Of a stretch of DNA of 64,000 nt, positions 18,875 through 28,352 are shown piece by piece. The stretch is from Clostridium puniceum. GTDB taxonomy: Bacteria; Bacillota; Clostridia; Clostridiales; Clostridiaceae. Made by a program: the position numbers and the translations under genes. Position 1 is the stretch's first letter, and each line of letters opens with the position of its first letter. The notes below the pieces were generated by a model, which was not told the origin of the DNA, did no database searches, and worked only from the letters and a program-made list of their open reading frames with translations. The stretch spans positions 1 to 64,000 of the forward strand of contig NZ_LZZM01000138.1 of NCBI RefSeq assembly GCF_002006345.1. The letters run 5' to 3'.

Positions 18875-20839
18875 ATGAGTTTAAAGTTTTCTGCAACATC
18901 AGTGGATGAATGCCTTGAAAAAGCATCTTCTGAATTGAATATTTCTAAAGAAGCTCTTAAATATAGGGTGACTAAAGAAGAAAAGAAATTTTTTAAAAAG
19001 AAAGTGGAAATAGAAATAATAGAAAGCGAAGAAAATGAAAATAAGAATGATAAAAATGAAACTATCGATAATTTGAAAGAAGAACAAAAAATAGAGGGTA
19101 CAAAAGAATTTTTTGGGGCTAAAGTAGAAGCGGGAAAAATAATAGTAACAGACTCCCCAAATGAAGATGATATTATCACAATTAAAGCATGTCCAGGTGT
19201 AAATTTATATATTAATGGTGAAATAAGTAATCAAATAACACCTGTAACATCAAAAGATAAAATTGAATACCAATTTGATGAAATTGAGCCGGTTAGAAGT
19301 GCTGATATATCGATTACAACTGATAGAATGGAAGTATATGTAAATGTGAAATCTACACCGATACATATATATGAGTTGGAAGATCAAGAATATAGCAAAA
19401 AATTAACGCTTACAAAGAAAAAAGTAGGCGATAAGCATCCGCCTAAATATACTCTAAAAGAATTGAGTGACTTATTGGCAAGCAAAGGTGTTCGTTATGG
19501 AATTATAAAGGAAGAACTTCAAATCATAAGTGAGGAATACGAAGCGTTTAATAAATTAGTAGCTAAAGGATTACCTGTTATAGATGACGTATCAGATGAA
19601 ATTCAACTTTTATTTAAAGAATCAGAAGAACTACATTATAAAGATACAGAAGAAAAGGTGGACTATAGAAATAGATTTTTAATTGCCAATGCTAAGGCTG
19701 GCGATATTATAGGGAAAATAGTTCCGGGAAACACTGGAAGTGATGGGCAAGATATATTTGGAACACCACTGAAAAGAAAAACAGCTAAAAAAGTTGTTTT
19801 TAAAATTGGCGAAGGATGTAAACTAGAAAATAACAATGTTATAGCAACTACAGAAGGAAAACCTGCTTTTAAGGCCAATACTTTTGTAGTAAACAAGCTA
19901 TATAAGGTAGATCAAGTTGACTTGAAAAGTGGTAATATAGATTTTGTTGGAAATGTTGAAGTTGTTGGAGCTGTTGAAGAAGCAATGGAAGTTAAAGCAG
20001 GAAATGAACTTAGTGTTGGAAAAAATGTAGAAGCGGCATTGATAAGAGCGTCAGGCCGAATTACCATTGGTGGAAATGTATTAAATTCAACAATAACTGC
20101 AGGCAGTGAAAATGTAGAAAGAAGACAATATTACGATAATCTAGTAAACTTGAAATCTGTAATAAAGGAATTAGGAGCATCAGCAGAACAGGTAAGGGAA
20201 AATAATTTGTTAGGTCAACGACAATATGGGGAAATTGTTAAAATATTAATAGAAAATAAATTTAAATCATTACCTAAATTATCAAGAAATATTTTGAATT
20301 ATAATATGTCACAAGGTGTTCAACAGAGCGAAATAACTACATTTATAATTAATAAATTATTAGGAATGGGACCATTAAAATTAAAAGAATTTAAAGAAAT
20401 AAAGAATTTTCAAGAAATAGTAGAAGAAGAAGTTGAAGAGATTGAAAATTTAATAGTGATTCCAGCTGATGTTTATTTAGAGTATGCACAAGGATCTACT
20501 ATAGAAGCATCAGGAAGTGTTTTTATAACAGGAAAAGGACAATATACATCTAATATAATAGCTTTAAATAATATAGAATTTCTAAGTGATAATTCTGTTT
20601 GCAGAGGTGGGACATTATCTGCCGGTGCAGAAATAAAACTAAAGACTGTGGGAAGTGTAGCCGGTGTTAGTACCATATTAAAAGTTCCTAAAAAAGGACG
20701 TATTACAGCTGCAGTAGCTTATAATAATACAATTTTTTGTTTTGGTGAAAAGCAAATTATGTTGGAGGTTTCATCAAAAAATGTAGAAGTGTATTTAGAT
20801 AAAGCTGGAGAAATAACAATTGATAAATTTGTCTTATAG
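18875..20839 (+). CDS. FapA/DUF342 family protein, first gene of the chemotaxis operon
   Basis: A 654-residue protein. Residues about 1-55 resemble a Jag N-terminal domain (LKFSATSVDECLEKASSELN). An acidic/lysine-rich linker follows, then a large DUF342 (FapA) region with beta-helix-like glycine repeats (for example VEAALIRASGRITIGGN) interrupted by a coiled coil near 405-525. DUF342 proteins are linked to flagellar assembly or placement and to polar localisation in other bacteria; the molecular role is not known. GGAGGAGA at 18862-18869 fixes the ATG at 18875. cheW follows after 14 bases, so it is operonic. Confidence 0.75.
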   Translation: MSLKFSATSVDECLEKASSELNISKEALKYRVTKEEKKFFKKKVEIEIIESEENENKNDKNETIDNLKEEQKIEGTKEFFGAKVEAGKIIVTDSPNEDDIITIKACPGVNLYINGEISNQITPVTSKDKIEYQFDEIEPVRSADISITTDRMEVYVNVKSTPIHIYELEDQEYSKKLTLTKKKVGDKHPPKYTLKELSDLLASKGVRYGIIKEELQIISEEYEAFNKLVAKGLPVIDDVSDEIQLLFKESEELHYKDTEEKVDYRNRFLIANAKAGDIIGKIVPGNTGSDGQDIFGTPLKRKTAKKVVFKIGEGCKLENNNVIATTEGKPAFKANTFVVNKLYKVDQVDLKSGNIDFVGNVEVVGAVEEAMEVKAGNELSVGKNVEAALIRASGRITIGGNVLNSTITAGSENVERRQYYDNLVNLKSVIKELGASAEQVRENNLLGQRQYGEIVKILIENKFKSLPKLSRNILNYNMSQGVQQSEITTFIINKLLGMGPLKLKEFKEIKNFQEIVEEEVEEIENLIVIPADVYLEYAQGSTIEASGSVFITGKGQYTSNIIALNNIEFLSDNSVCRGGTLSAGAEIKLKTVGSVAGVSTILKVPKKGRITAAVAYNNTIFCFGEKQIMLEVSSKNVEVYLDKAGEITIDKFVL

Positions 20840-20853
20840 GAGGATTAGTAACA

Positions 20854-21303
20854 ATGTCAAGTAATGAAAATAAGATGTTGATATTTGGTCTTAATGGAGA
20901 ACATTATGCAACCGATATTAAAGAAGTTGAAAGAATTTTAGGGTATCAAGAACCTACTGTTCTTCCAGATGCACCTATCTTTGTGAAGGGAGTAATAAAT
21001 TATGAACAAAGTATACTTCCAATAATAAGTTTATCAAAAAAATTTAATTTGGGAGAAGATAGGGATAGTGAAAATAGAAAGATAATAGTTGTAAAACGAA
21101 ATGAAAATAAATTTGGAATTATTGTAGAAAATGTTTATGAAGTAAGAGATGTTAGTAATGATTTGATGGAAGCTGCACCACCTATAACAGCGACAATAGA
21201 TAAAAAATATATTGCAGGATTAATAAAATTAGAAAATAATATAGTTATTTTATTAGATTTAGAAAAGATATTGTCTTCAGAGGATGAAGAAAATATCTTT
21301 TAG
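20854..21303 (+). CDS. cheW: Chemotaxis coupling protein CheW (first copy)
   Basis: A 149-residue SH3-like CheW domain that couples chemoreceptors to CheA. Typical segments are FGLNGEHYATDIKEVERILG, GVINYEQSILPIISL and IIVVKRNENKFGIIVENV. It starts 14 bases after fapA with GGAGG upstream and ends 9 bases before cheD. A second cheW lies at 26931. The two differ in sequence, so they may serve different receptor arrays or be CheW/CheV-like variants. Confidence 0.88.
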   Translation: MSSNENKMLIFGLNGEHYATDIKEVERILGYQEPTVLPDAPIFVKGVINYEQSILPIISLSKKFNLGEDRDSENRKIIVVKRNENKFGIIVENVYEVRDVSNDLMEAAPPITATIDKKYIAGLIKLENNIVILLDLEKILSSEDEENIF

Positions 21304-21312
21304 GGGGTAAAA

Positions 21313-21801
21313 ATGGTAAGTACTGAAATAAAAGTTGGAATAGCTGATCTAAATGTTGTACTAGATCCTGGTTCAATTATGACAATAGGACTTGGATCTT
21401 GTATAGGAATAGCCTTGTATGATAAGACGATAAAAGTGGCAGGATTAGCACATATAATGCTTCCTGATAGTACTCAATTTAAAAGTAATACAAACCCCAT
21501 GAAATTTGCAGATTTAGCAATTCCAATGTTAATTGAAAAAATGGAAAAAGAAGGATGCAGCAAAAGAAATATTATAGCTAAAATTGCTGGAGGAGCTTCT
21601 ATGTTTAATTTTTCTGATAAAAGTATAATAAGCGATATTGGAAAGAGAAACAGTGATGCAGTGAAGAAGGCTTTAAAAGATGAATCGATTCGAATTATGG
21701 CAGAAGAAATAGGTGGTAATAAGGGTAGAACAATGATTCTTAAAGCTAACGATGGAAGTGTAATACTAAAGGTTGTAGGGCAAGGAATTATTGAATTATA
21801 A
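21313..21801 (+). CDS. cheD: Chemoreceptor glutamine deamidase CheD
   Basis: A 162-residue CheD that deamidates receptor glutamines and, in Bacillus, stimulates CheC. The catalytic cysteine is C30 in GLGSCIGIALYD and the histidine is H47 in GLAHIMLP. AKIAGGASMFNF and GNKGRTM match the family. It starts with AGGGGG upstream and is followed by cheB within 17 bases. Having both cheD and cheC in one operon indicates a Bacillus-type adaptation circuit. Confidence 0.93.
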   Translation: MVSTEIKVGIADLNVVLDPGSIMTIGLGSCIGIALYDKTIKVAGLAHIMLPDSTQFKSNTNPMKFADLAIPMLIEKMEKEGCSKRNIIAKIAGGASMFNFSDKSIISDIGKRNSDAVKKALKDESIRIMAEEIGGNKGRTMILKANDGSVILKVVGQGIIEL

Positions 21802-21818
21802 AGGAAGGTGTGATATGG

Positions 21819-22919
21819 ATGGATAAAATAAAAATTGTAGTTGTTGATGATTCTGCTTTTATGAGAAAAGCAATATCCGATATGATAGAAGCTGAAAAAG
21901 ACTTCGAAGTAGTTGCAAAATTAAGAGATGGAAGAGAATTAATTGAAAAGGTAGATAAATATAATCCAGACATTATCACGTTGGACGTACATATGAAAGA
22001 CCTGGATGGTCTTGCAACGCTTAAAGAATTAAAAAGGTTAGATAAAAATTATCCAATATTAATGGTTAGTAGTTCAACAACAGAAGGTTCAGAATTAACC
22101 TTAGAATGTTTAGATAATGGAGCTATTAGTTTTATTACTAAACCATCAGGAAGTATTTCTTTAGATATAATAAAAGTGCAAAAAAACCTAGTAGAAGAAA
22201 TAAGAAGTATAACAAGTAATATTAAAGCTAAAAGAAAATTTAATAATATAGGTAATAATAATTTTTATGTTAACAGTAATAATATAGTTAGCAATACAAT
22301 TGAGGTAAAGGAAAAAAGTGTGAATAGTTCATGGTCTATACCAAAAAATAGAAAGATTGATGCAGTTGTAATTGGAGCGTCTACTGGAGGACCTAAGGCA
22401 CTTCAAGAAGTATTAACTAAATTTCCTGCAAATTTAGGAGTTCCAGTTTTTGTGGTTCAACATATGCCAGAAGGTTTTACTAAAGTATTTTCAGAAAGAT
22501 TAGATAAGGCATGTGCAATGAGAGTTGTTGAAGCAGCAGAAGGAATGAGGATAAATAAGGATACCATATATATTGCTAAAGGTGGTCAACATATGACTGT
22601 TGGAGCTAATAATGTAATACGATTAAATGAAGAACCACCTATATGGGGAGTTAGACCAGCAGTGGATAAATTATTCAATTCAGCTATAAAAGTATATGGC
22701 GGAAATCTAGTATCTGCAATTTTGACTGGAATGGGGAGAGATGGCGCTGATGGAACTAGCAATATAAAAGATAGTGGAGGTATAACAATTTCAGAAGATA
22801 AATCTACATGTACAATTTATGGAATGCCAAAAGCTGCATTTGAAACAGGAAAAGTAGATTTAGTAGCTCCACTTAATGAAATAGCTGGCAGGATAATAAA
22901 AATAGTCAAAGGAGTATAG
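21819..22919 (+). CDS. cheB: Protein-glutamate methylesterase CheB
   Basis: A 366-residue response regulator plus methylesterase that removes methyl groups from receptors. The receiver phospho-acceptor is D56 in TLDVHMKDLDG. The catalytic triad is S188 (GASTGGP), H215 (VQHMPEGFT) and D308 (GMGRDGADG). A low-complexity Asn-rich linker lies at about 140-170. AAGGAAGG at 21801-21808 favours ATG 21819 over the overlapping in-frame GTG at 21810. cheR begins 7 bases later. Confidence 0.95.
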   Translation: MDKIKIVVVDDSAFMRKAISDMIEAEKDFEVVAKLRDGRELIEKVDKYNPDIITLDVHMKDLDGLATLKELKRLDKNYPILMVSSSTTEGSELTLECLDNGAISFITKPSGSISLDIIKVQKNLVEEIRSITSNIKAKRKFNNIGNNNFYVNSNNIVSNTIEVKEKSVNSSWSIPKNRKIDAVVIGASTGGPKALQEVLTKFPANLGVPVFVVQHMPEGFTKVFSERLDKACAMRVVEAAEGMRINKDTIYIAKGGQHMTVGANNVIRLNEEPPIWGVRPAVDKLFNSAIKVYGGNLVSAILTGMGRDGADGTSNIKDSGGITISEDKSTCTIYGMPKAAFETGKVDLVAPLNEIAGRIIKIVKGV

Positions 22920-22926
22920 AAGAAGA

Positions 22927-23694
22927 ATGGATTTTAATGAATTTCATAAATGGATTTATAAAGAATTAGGTATAAATCTATCAGCATACAAACCAGAACA
23001 ACTTAATAGAAGAATAAATAGTTTAATGACTAGAGTTGGAATAAAATCATTAGATGAATATTCGAAAGTAATAAAAAACAATTCAGAACAAAGACAAAAG
23101 TTCTTGGATTTTATTACAATAAATGTGACAGAGTTTTTTAGAAATCCAGAATTGTTTGTTGATTTAGAAAAACAAATAGCCCAAGAATTATTACATAATA
23201 ATCCGAGTTTAAAAATATGGAGTGCTGCTTGTTCAATAGGATGTGAACCATATACAATAGGAATAATATTAAATAAATTATCGCCAAATGGACGACATAA
23301 TATAATAGCGACTGATATAGATGATACTATACTTGCAAGGGCTAAAATGGGAGAATATACACAAAATGAGATGAAAGGTGTAAATAATTCAGATTTAAGT
23401 AAATATTTTTCCATAAAGGACGATAAATATTATATAGACTCTAAAGTTAAGAATATGGTAACTTTCAAAAAGCATGATTTGATTTTAGATAAATATGATA
23501 CTGGCTTTGATTTAATTGTATGCCGAAATGTTGTTATTTATTTTAACAACGATATAAAACAAGAAATTTATAAAAAATTTAGTAATTCATTAAAAAAAGG
23601 TGGGCTTTTATTTGTAGGAGCTACGGAAAGCATTTATAATTATAGAGATTATGGCTTTGAAAAAGCATCAACCTTTATTTATAAAAAAATATAA
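22927..23694 (+). CDS. cheR: Chemoreceptor methyltransferase CheR
   Basis: A 255-residue SAM-dependent glutamate O-methyltransferase acting on receptors. The N-terminal helical domain contains NRRINSLMTRVGI. NVTEFFRNPELF precedes the SAM domain with IWSAACSIGCEPYTIG, and VCRNVVIYFN and LKKGGLLFVGATESI are typical CheR motifs. It is in the che operon, with cheA starting 13 bases after its stop. The stop overlaps the cheA Shine-Dalgarno sequence. Confidence 0.95.
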   Translation: MDFNEFHKWIYKELGINLSAYKPEQLNRRINSLMTRVGIKSLDEYSKVIKNNSEQRQKFLDFITINVTEFFRNPELFVDLEKQIAQELLHNNPSLKIWSAACSIGCEPYTIGIILNKLSPNGRHNIIATDIDDTILARAKMGEYTQNEMKGVNNSDLSKYFSIKDDKYYIDSKVKNMVTFKKHDLILDKYDTGFDLIVCRNVVIYFNNDIKQEIYKKFSNSLKKGGLLFVGATESIYNYRDYGFEKASTFIYKKI

Positions 23695-23707
23695 AGGAGG
23701 AATAAAG

Positions 23708-25795
23708 ATGGATACATCTCAATATATGTCAATGTTTTTAGAGGAATCATTAGATAATTTGCAAACATTAAATGAGTCATTATTAGATTTAGAACAAAAT
23801 CCAGATGATACAGATAAGGTAAATTCAATATTTAGAGTTGCTCATACAATTAAAGGCATGGCAGCAACAATGGGATTTACAGATCTTGCAGAACTTACAC
23901 ATAAAATGGAGGATGTATTAGCTGAGTTTAGAGAAGGAGATTTAAAAGTAACTCAAGATGTAGTAACTGTATTGTTTGATTGTCTTGATACATTAGAAAA
24001 AATGGTTGATAATGTTCAAGAAGGATCAGATGAAAAAATAGACATAGATGGTATAATTAAAGCTTTAGCAGATATTAAAAATAAGGGAAATGTAGAAAAG
24101 GCTACTGATATTGAAGCGAAAGATGCAGAATTACTAAGTAATGATGCGTTAAATTTAGACTTAAATCAATATGATACATCAGTAATTAAACAGGCAAAGG
24201 AAAAAGGATACAATTCTATTGAAATAAAGGTAACATTAAGTGAAAATACTCTATTAAAATCTGCAAGAGCATTTTTAATTGTCAAAGATCTTGAAGAGCA
24301 TGGAGAAATTTTAAAATCAGAACCATCAACTCAAGATATTGAAAATGAAGAGTTTGATTTTGAATTGAAATTTATACTAGTAACTAAAAATACTTTAGAT
24401 GAAATAATATCCGTAGTAAATGGGATTTCAGAAGTAGCAAAGGTTGAAGCTTCTGAAATTGAATTTGAAAATATTGAAGGTATTGAAAAAATACCTGAGC
24501 AAAAGTCACTTGAAAAAAATGCACCAGAGCAAAAGATTGCAGAGGTAAAGGTGGTTGAACCTAAAGTAGAACAAAAAGTTCAAACAGAAAATCAACCAGC
24601 AGAATTAAATCCTGAAGTTAAAAAAGCACCAGAGAAGAAACAAACTCAAAAGAAAGAAGTTAAAAAAGCTCATCAATCTGTAAGAGTGGATTTAGAAAGA
24701 ATAGATAATTTAATGAACATGGTTTCAGAACTTGTAATTTATAGAACAAGATTAGAACAAATAGTTGTATCTCATAAATCACAAGAACTAAATGAAACTT
24801 TAGAACAAGTAGGAAGAACAACATCTGATCTTCAAGATTTAGTTATGAAAATTAGAATGTTGCCATTGGATACAGTATTTAATAGATTCCCAAGAATGAT
24901 AAGAGATGTATCAGTAGAATTAAATAAAGAAATTAACTTTGTTATAGAAGGTGCAGATACAGAACTTGATAGAACAGTTATAGATGAAATTGGTGAACCA
25001 TTAATTCATTTATTAAGAAATGCAGCAGACCATGGTATAGAATCAGCTGAAAAAAGAATTGCTCAAGGTAAGTCTCCAGTTGGAACAGTTAAATTAGTTG
25101 CATATCAAGAAGGAACAAAAGCCTTAATAAAGGTAATTGATGATGGTGCAGGTATAAATGTCGAAAGAGTTAAGGCAAAGGCTGAACAAAGAGGCATAAA
25201 TACAGAAGGAATGTCAGATAATGATATTAGGAACTTGATTTTTGCACAAGGGTTTAGTACAAATGAGGTTGTAACTGATATTTCTGGTAGAGGCGTTGGA
25301 ATGGATGTTGTTAAAACAAAAATTGCAGCACTTGGAGGTACCGTAGATTTATATAGTGAAGAAGGTAAGGGATCAACATTTGTAATTAAGCTTCCACTTA
25401 CTTTACAAATAATACAAGCATTGCTTGTAAAAGTTGGAGAAGAAACTCTTGCAATATCATTAGGTTTTATAGATAGAGTAATAGATTATAAGGAAGAAAA
25501 AATAAAGAAAAGTAATGGAAAAGAAGTAATTGTTTATAGGGAAGAAGTAATTCAGCTAGTAAGATTAAATGAAACTTTAGATATTGAGGCTAGCGAAACT
25601 AATAAGAAATTTGTTATAATAGTAAACGTAGGAGATAAAACTATAGGACTATTAGTCGATTCATTATTAGGACAACAAGAAATAGTAATCAAGCCACTCG
25701 GAAAAACATTGAAGAATTTAGATCAATATATTGGTGCAACAATACTTGGAAATGGATTGGTAACACTAATATTAGATGTGGGAGCATTATTATAA
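23708..25795 (+). CDS. cheA: Chemotaxis histidine kinase CheA
   Basis: A 695-residue sensor kinase that phosphorylates CheY and CheB. The HPt domain has phospho-acceptor H46 in AHTIKGMA. A P2-like response-regulator-binding domain lies at about 155-260. A Pro/Lys/Glu-rich linker (about 260-320) precedes the P3 dimerisation domain starting SVRVDLERIDNLMNMVSE. The HATPase has HLLRNAADHGIE and GRGVGMDVV, and the C-terminal CheW-like P5 domain completes it. AAAGGAGG (23693-23700) fixes the ATG at 23708. Confidence 0.96.
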   Translation: MDTSQYMSMFLEESLDNLQTLNESLLDLEQNPDDTDKVNSIFRVAHTIKGMAATMGFTDLAELTHKMEDVLAEFREGDLKVTQDVVTVLFDCLDTLEKMVDNVQEGSDEKIDIDGIIKALADIKNKGNVEKATDIEAKDAELLSNDALNLDLNQYDTSVIKQAKEKGYNSIEIKVTLSENTLLKSARAFLIVKDLEEHGEILKSEPSTQDIENEEFDFELKFILVTKNTLDEIISVVNGISEVAKVEASEIEFENIEGIEKIPEQKSLEKNAPEQKIAEVKVVEPKVEQKVQTENQPAELNPEVKKAPEKKQTQKKEVKKAHQSVRVDLERIDNLMNMVSELVIYRTRLEQIVVSHKSQELNETLEQVGRTTSDLQDLVMKIRMLPLDTVFNRFPRMIRDVSVELNKEINFVIEGADTELDRTVIDEIGEPLIHLLRNAADHGIESAEKRIAQGKSPVGTVKLVAYQEGTKALIKVIDDGAGINVERVKAKAEQRGINTEGMSDNDIRNLIFAQGFSTNEVVTDISGRGVGMDVVKTKIAALGGTVDLYSEEGKGSTFVIKLPLTLQIIQALLVKVGEETLAISLGFIDRVIDYKEEKIKKSNGKEVIVYREEVIQLVRLNETLDIEASETNKKFVIIVNVGDKTIGLLVDSLLGQQEIVIKPLGKTLKNLDQYIGATILGNGLVTLILDVGALL

Positions 25796-25832
25796 AAATA
25801 TGTATTAGAACAAATTTTAAGGAGGGTTATAG

Positions 25833-26435
25833 GTGGAGTATTCTAATTTAAGCGCTTTACAATTAGATGCACTTAAAGAAGTCTCTAACATAGGGGCTGG
25901 AAATGCAGCGACCGCTCTTTCCATGTTAATAGGGAAAAAAGTAGATATGACAGTACCATCAGTAAATGTCGTAAAATTAGAAGACATAGTTGAAGAAAAT
26001 GGCGAAATTGAAGTTGCTGGAACAGTTGTTAGAGTACTTGGGGATATTGCAGGAAATATTCTATTAGTATTCGAAAATTCAACATCCGAAAATATAATAA
26101 AGAAATTAGTTGGAACCAAGCAATCTCCTGAAAGTGAAATGGGGAGTTCTGTATTGTGCGAAATAGCTAATATAATATCAGCAGCTTATATGAACTCGAT
26201 AGCACAATTAACCAATCTTGCTATTTTACCATCGGTACCAGCCACTTCATATGATATGTTAGGTGCAATACTCACAACAACATTTATAGAATCTAATCAA
26301 TATGATGAATATATATTAGATATTGAAACTGTATTTTTAGATGAAGATACAGAAGAAAATATAGGAGGGCATTTTTACTATATACCTATGCCTGGATCAT
26401 TAGAAAAAATATTGAAATCTATAGGAATAAATTAA
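25833..26435 (+). CDS. cheC: CheY-P phosphatase CheC
   Basis: A 200-residue CheC/CheX/FliY-family phosphatase that resets CheY-P and binds CheD. The two active-site motifs are ALKEVSNIGAGNAA (E16, N19) and the internal repeat CEIANIISAAYMN with its own E and N. It uses a GTG start with AAGGAGGG at 25819-25826, 6 bases upstream. cheY follows after 19 bases. Its substrate is encoded next door, supporting the call. Confidence 0.92.
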   Translation: MEYSNLSALQLDALKEVSNIGAGNAATALSMLIGKKVDMTVPSVNVVKLEDIVEENGEIEVAGTVVRVLGDIAGNILLVFENSTSENIIKKLVGTKQSPESEMGSSVLCEIANIISAAYMNSIAQLTNLAILPSVPATSYDMLGAILTTTFIESNQYDEYILDIETVFLDEDTEENIGGHFYYIPMPGSLEKILKSIGIN

Positions 26436-26454
26436 ATTTGGAGGGAAAAATTAT

Positions 26455-26814
26455 ATGGCTAAAGTTTTAATCGTAGACGATGCAGCATTTATGAGAATGA
26501 TGATAAAGGATATTTTAGAAAAAAATGATTTTGAAATAGTAGGGGAAGCAAATAATGGATTAATTGCAGTTGATCTTTATAAGAAAGAAAAACCAGATGT
26601 GGTTACTATGGACATAACAATGCCTGATATGGATGGTATTGAAGCAGTTAAACAAATAAAAGCTTTTGATCCGGATGCTAAAGTTATTATGTGTTCAGCA
26701 ATGGGTCAACAATCAATGGTTATGGATGCAATAAGAGCAGGAGCAAAAGATTTTATAGTAAAACCATTCCAAGCAGATAGAGTTTTAGAAGCTATAAAGA
26801 AAGTTGTAGGGTAA
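26455..26814 (+). CDS. cheY: Chemotaxis response regulator CheY
   Basis: A 119-residue stand-alone receiver domain. The acidic pair is DDAAF near 8-12, the phospho-acceptor is D53 (TMDITMPDMDG), the switch serine lies in MCSAMGQ and the lysine in FIVKPFQ. Phosphorylated CheY should bind FliM and FliY to bias flagellar rotation. Translation starts after GGAGGG. A repeat-rich gap of 116 bases separates it from the second cheW. Confidence 0.95.
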   Translation: MAKVLIVDDAAFMRMMIKDILEKNDFEIVGEANNGLIAVDLYKKEKPDVVTMDITMPDMDGIEAVKQIKAFDPDAKVIMCSAMGQQSMVMDAIRAGAKDFIVKPFQADRVLEAIKKVVG

Positions 26815-26820
26815 AATTCA

Positions 26821-26866
26821 GTTAGCAGTTAGCAGTTAACAGTTGAATTTAACAGTTAACTGTTAA
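26821..26866. repeat. GTTAACAGTT-type repeat cluster with an 18-bp palindrome
   Basis: Short tandem words GTTAGCA, GTTAGCA, GTTAACA are followed by the perfect palindrome TTAACAGTTAACTGTTAA (26849-26866). It sits between cheY and cheW inside the operon. The lack of a U run argues against a simple terminator; it may tune the relative expression of the two operon halves. Confidence 0.55.
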
Positions 26867-26930
26867 GAAACAAATCTCTTTGGAATTTAAAATTAATTGG
26901 CACTTGTCAATTGAAAGGGAGGTTAAGAAA

Positions 26931-27332
26931 ATGCAAATAGTAGTTTTCAAATTAGGAGAAGAACATTTTGCAGTGGAAACAGAAAGAGTTCAAAGTATAA
27001 CTGATACTATGGGAATTACAAAAGTACCCAAAGCTCCAAGTTATATTAAAGGTCTAATAAATTTACGTGGAAGTATTAAGTCTCTTGTTGACATAAATTT
27101 ATTATTAGATGTACAACCAGGAAAAGAACAAAATAATATCATAATTTTAACAGTTGAAGATGAAGAAATAGGAATATCAGTAGATGAAGTTGAAGAAGTT
27201 TTAGATATAGATGAAAAAAATATACAAAAAGTAGATAAAGAATCTGGTAAGGTTCAACAATATATAAAAGGTATATTAAATTATGATGAAAAGCTTCTTA
27301 CAATAATAGATATAGACAAATTATTAAATTAA
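26931..27332 (+). CDS. cheW: Chemotaxis coupling protein CheW (second copy)
   Basis: A 133-residue CheW. KVPKAPSYIKGLINLRGSI and LTVEDEEIGISVDEVEEVLD are the typical binding-surface segments, closer to canonical CheW than the first copy. AAAGGGAGG (26914-26922) fixes the ATG at 26931; an in-frame codon at 26880 lacks a ribosome binding site. fliM follows 21 bases later. Confidence 0.92.
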   Translation: MQIVVFKLGEEHFAVETERVQSITDTMGITKVPKAPSYIKGLINLRGSIKSLVDINLLLDVQPGKEQNNIIILTVEDEEIGISVDEVEEVLDIDEKNIQKVDKESGKVQQYIKGILNYDEKLLTIIDIDKLLN

Positions 27333-27353
27333 TTATTGAAATGAGGGAATAAT

Positions 27354-28352
27354 ATGGCAGATGTCTTATCACAAAATGAAATAGATGCCTTGTTATCTGC
27401 CTTGTCTACAGGGGAAATAGAATCAGAGGAAGTTGGTAAAGAGGATGAAAGGCATAAAGTTAAGCTTTATGATTTTAGAAGCCCTCAAAAATTCTCAAAA
27501 GAGCATATAAGAACTCTTGAATTAATTCATGATAATTATGCAAGAATTATTTCCAATTACTTAACGGGTCAAACAAGACAAAATGTTAAAGTGAAAATAG
27601 AAACTGTAGAGCAGATAACTTATGAGGAATTTATACATTCTGTGCAAAACCCTACTATTATAACAATATTTAAAATGCCTCCATTGACAGGCACAATAAT
27701 ATTTGAAACTAATCCTCAATTTTCACTTCAAGTAATAGATGTTTTGCTTGGTGGAAAAGGTGATAGAAAAGTAGAAACAAAAGAATTTACAGATATTGAT
27801 AAAAATATAATGAAACAAATAACAACTGGAATGATTAATAATTTAAAACTAGCATGGGATTCTATATTAGATGTTGAGCCAGAAGTTGAAACGATTGAAA
27901 CTAATCCGGCAGTAAATCAAACAATGGCACCTAATGATCCTGTGGCATTAATAACTTTTTCTGTAGAGATGAATAAGAGAAGTACGTTTATAAATATGTG
28001 TCTTCCATATCTAAGCATAGAAAAAATATTGGATAAATTAGTTGTACAATATGCATTTAGAAGTGATGATGAAAGTTTATTAGCTGAATCAAGAGAAAAA
28101 TTGGAAAAAGGCATTAATAAAGTTGATGTTGATGTTATAGCTGAACTTGGACATGCTAGCTTAACGGTAGATGATTTCTTGAAATTAACAGTAGGTGATG
28201 TAATTAAACTTGATACAAAGTGTTCATCCCCAGTAAAAGTGTATGTAGGTAATGAAGAATGTTACTATGCTAAGCCAGGTATAGCAGGTAAAAATATGGG
28301 TGTTGTTATTTTAGATATAACAGATAAGGAAGTGAATGGGTATGAGCAATAA
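27354..28352 (+). CDS. fliM: Flagellar motor switch protein FliM
   Basis: A 332-residue C-ring protein. The N-terminal CheY-P-binding peptide is LSQNEIDALLSAL, the middle domain is CheC-like but lacks the phosphatase residues, and the C-terminal SpoA domain (LGHASLTVDDFLKLTVGDVI) stacks with FliN/FliY. It receives CheY-P and sets rotation direction. Its last 11 bases overlap the start of fliY, indicating translational coupling. Confidence 0.95.
   Translation: MADVLSQNEIDALLSALSTGEIESEEVGKEDERHKVKLYDFRSPQKFSKEHIRTLELIHDNYARIISNYLTGQTRQNVKVKIETVEQITYEEFIHSVQNPTIITIFKMPPLTGTIIFETNPQFSLQVIDVLLGGKGDRKVETKEFTDIDKNIMKQITTGMINNLKLAWDSILDVEPEVETIETNPAVNQTMAPNDPVALITFSVEMNKRSTFINMCLPYLSIEKILDKLVVQYAFRSDDESLLAESREKLEKGINKVDVDVIAELGHASLTVDDFLKLTVGDVIKLDTKCSSPVKVYVGNEECYYAKPGIAGKNMGVVILDITDKEVNGYEQ

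Noticed and set aside
26821..26866. CRISPR-like or VNTR array at the GTTAGCA repeats
   Set aside because: Only two to three short imperfect units with no spacers. It is better described as a palindromic intergenic repeat.
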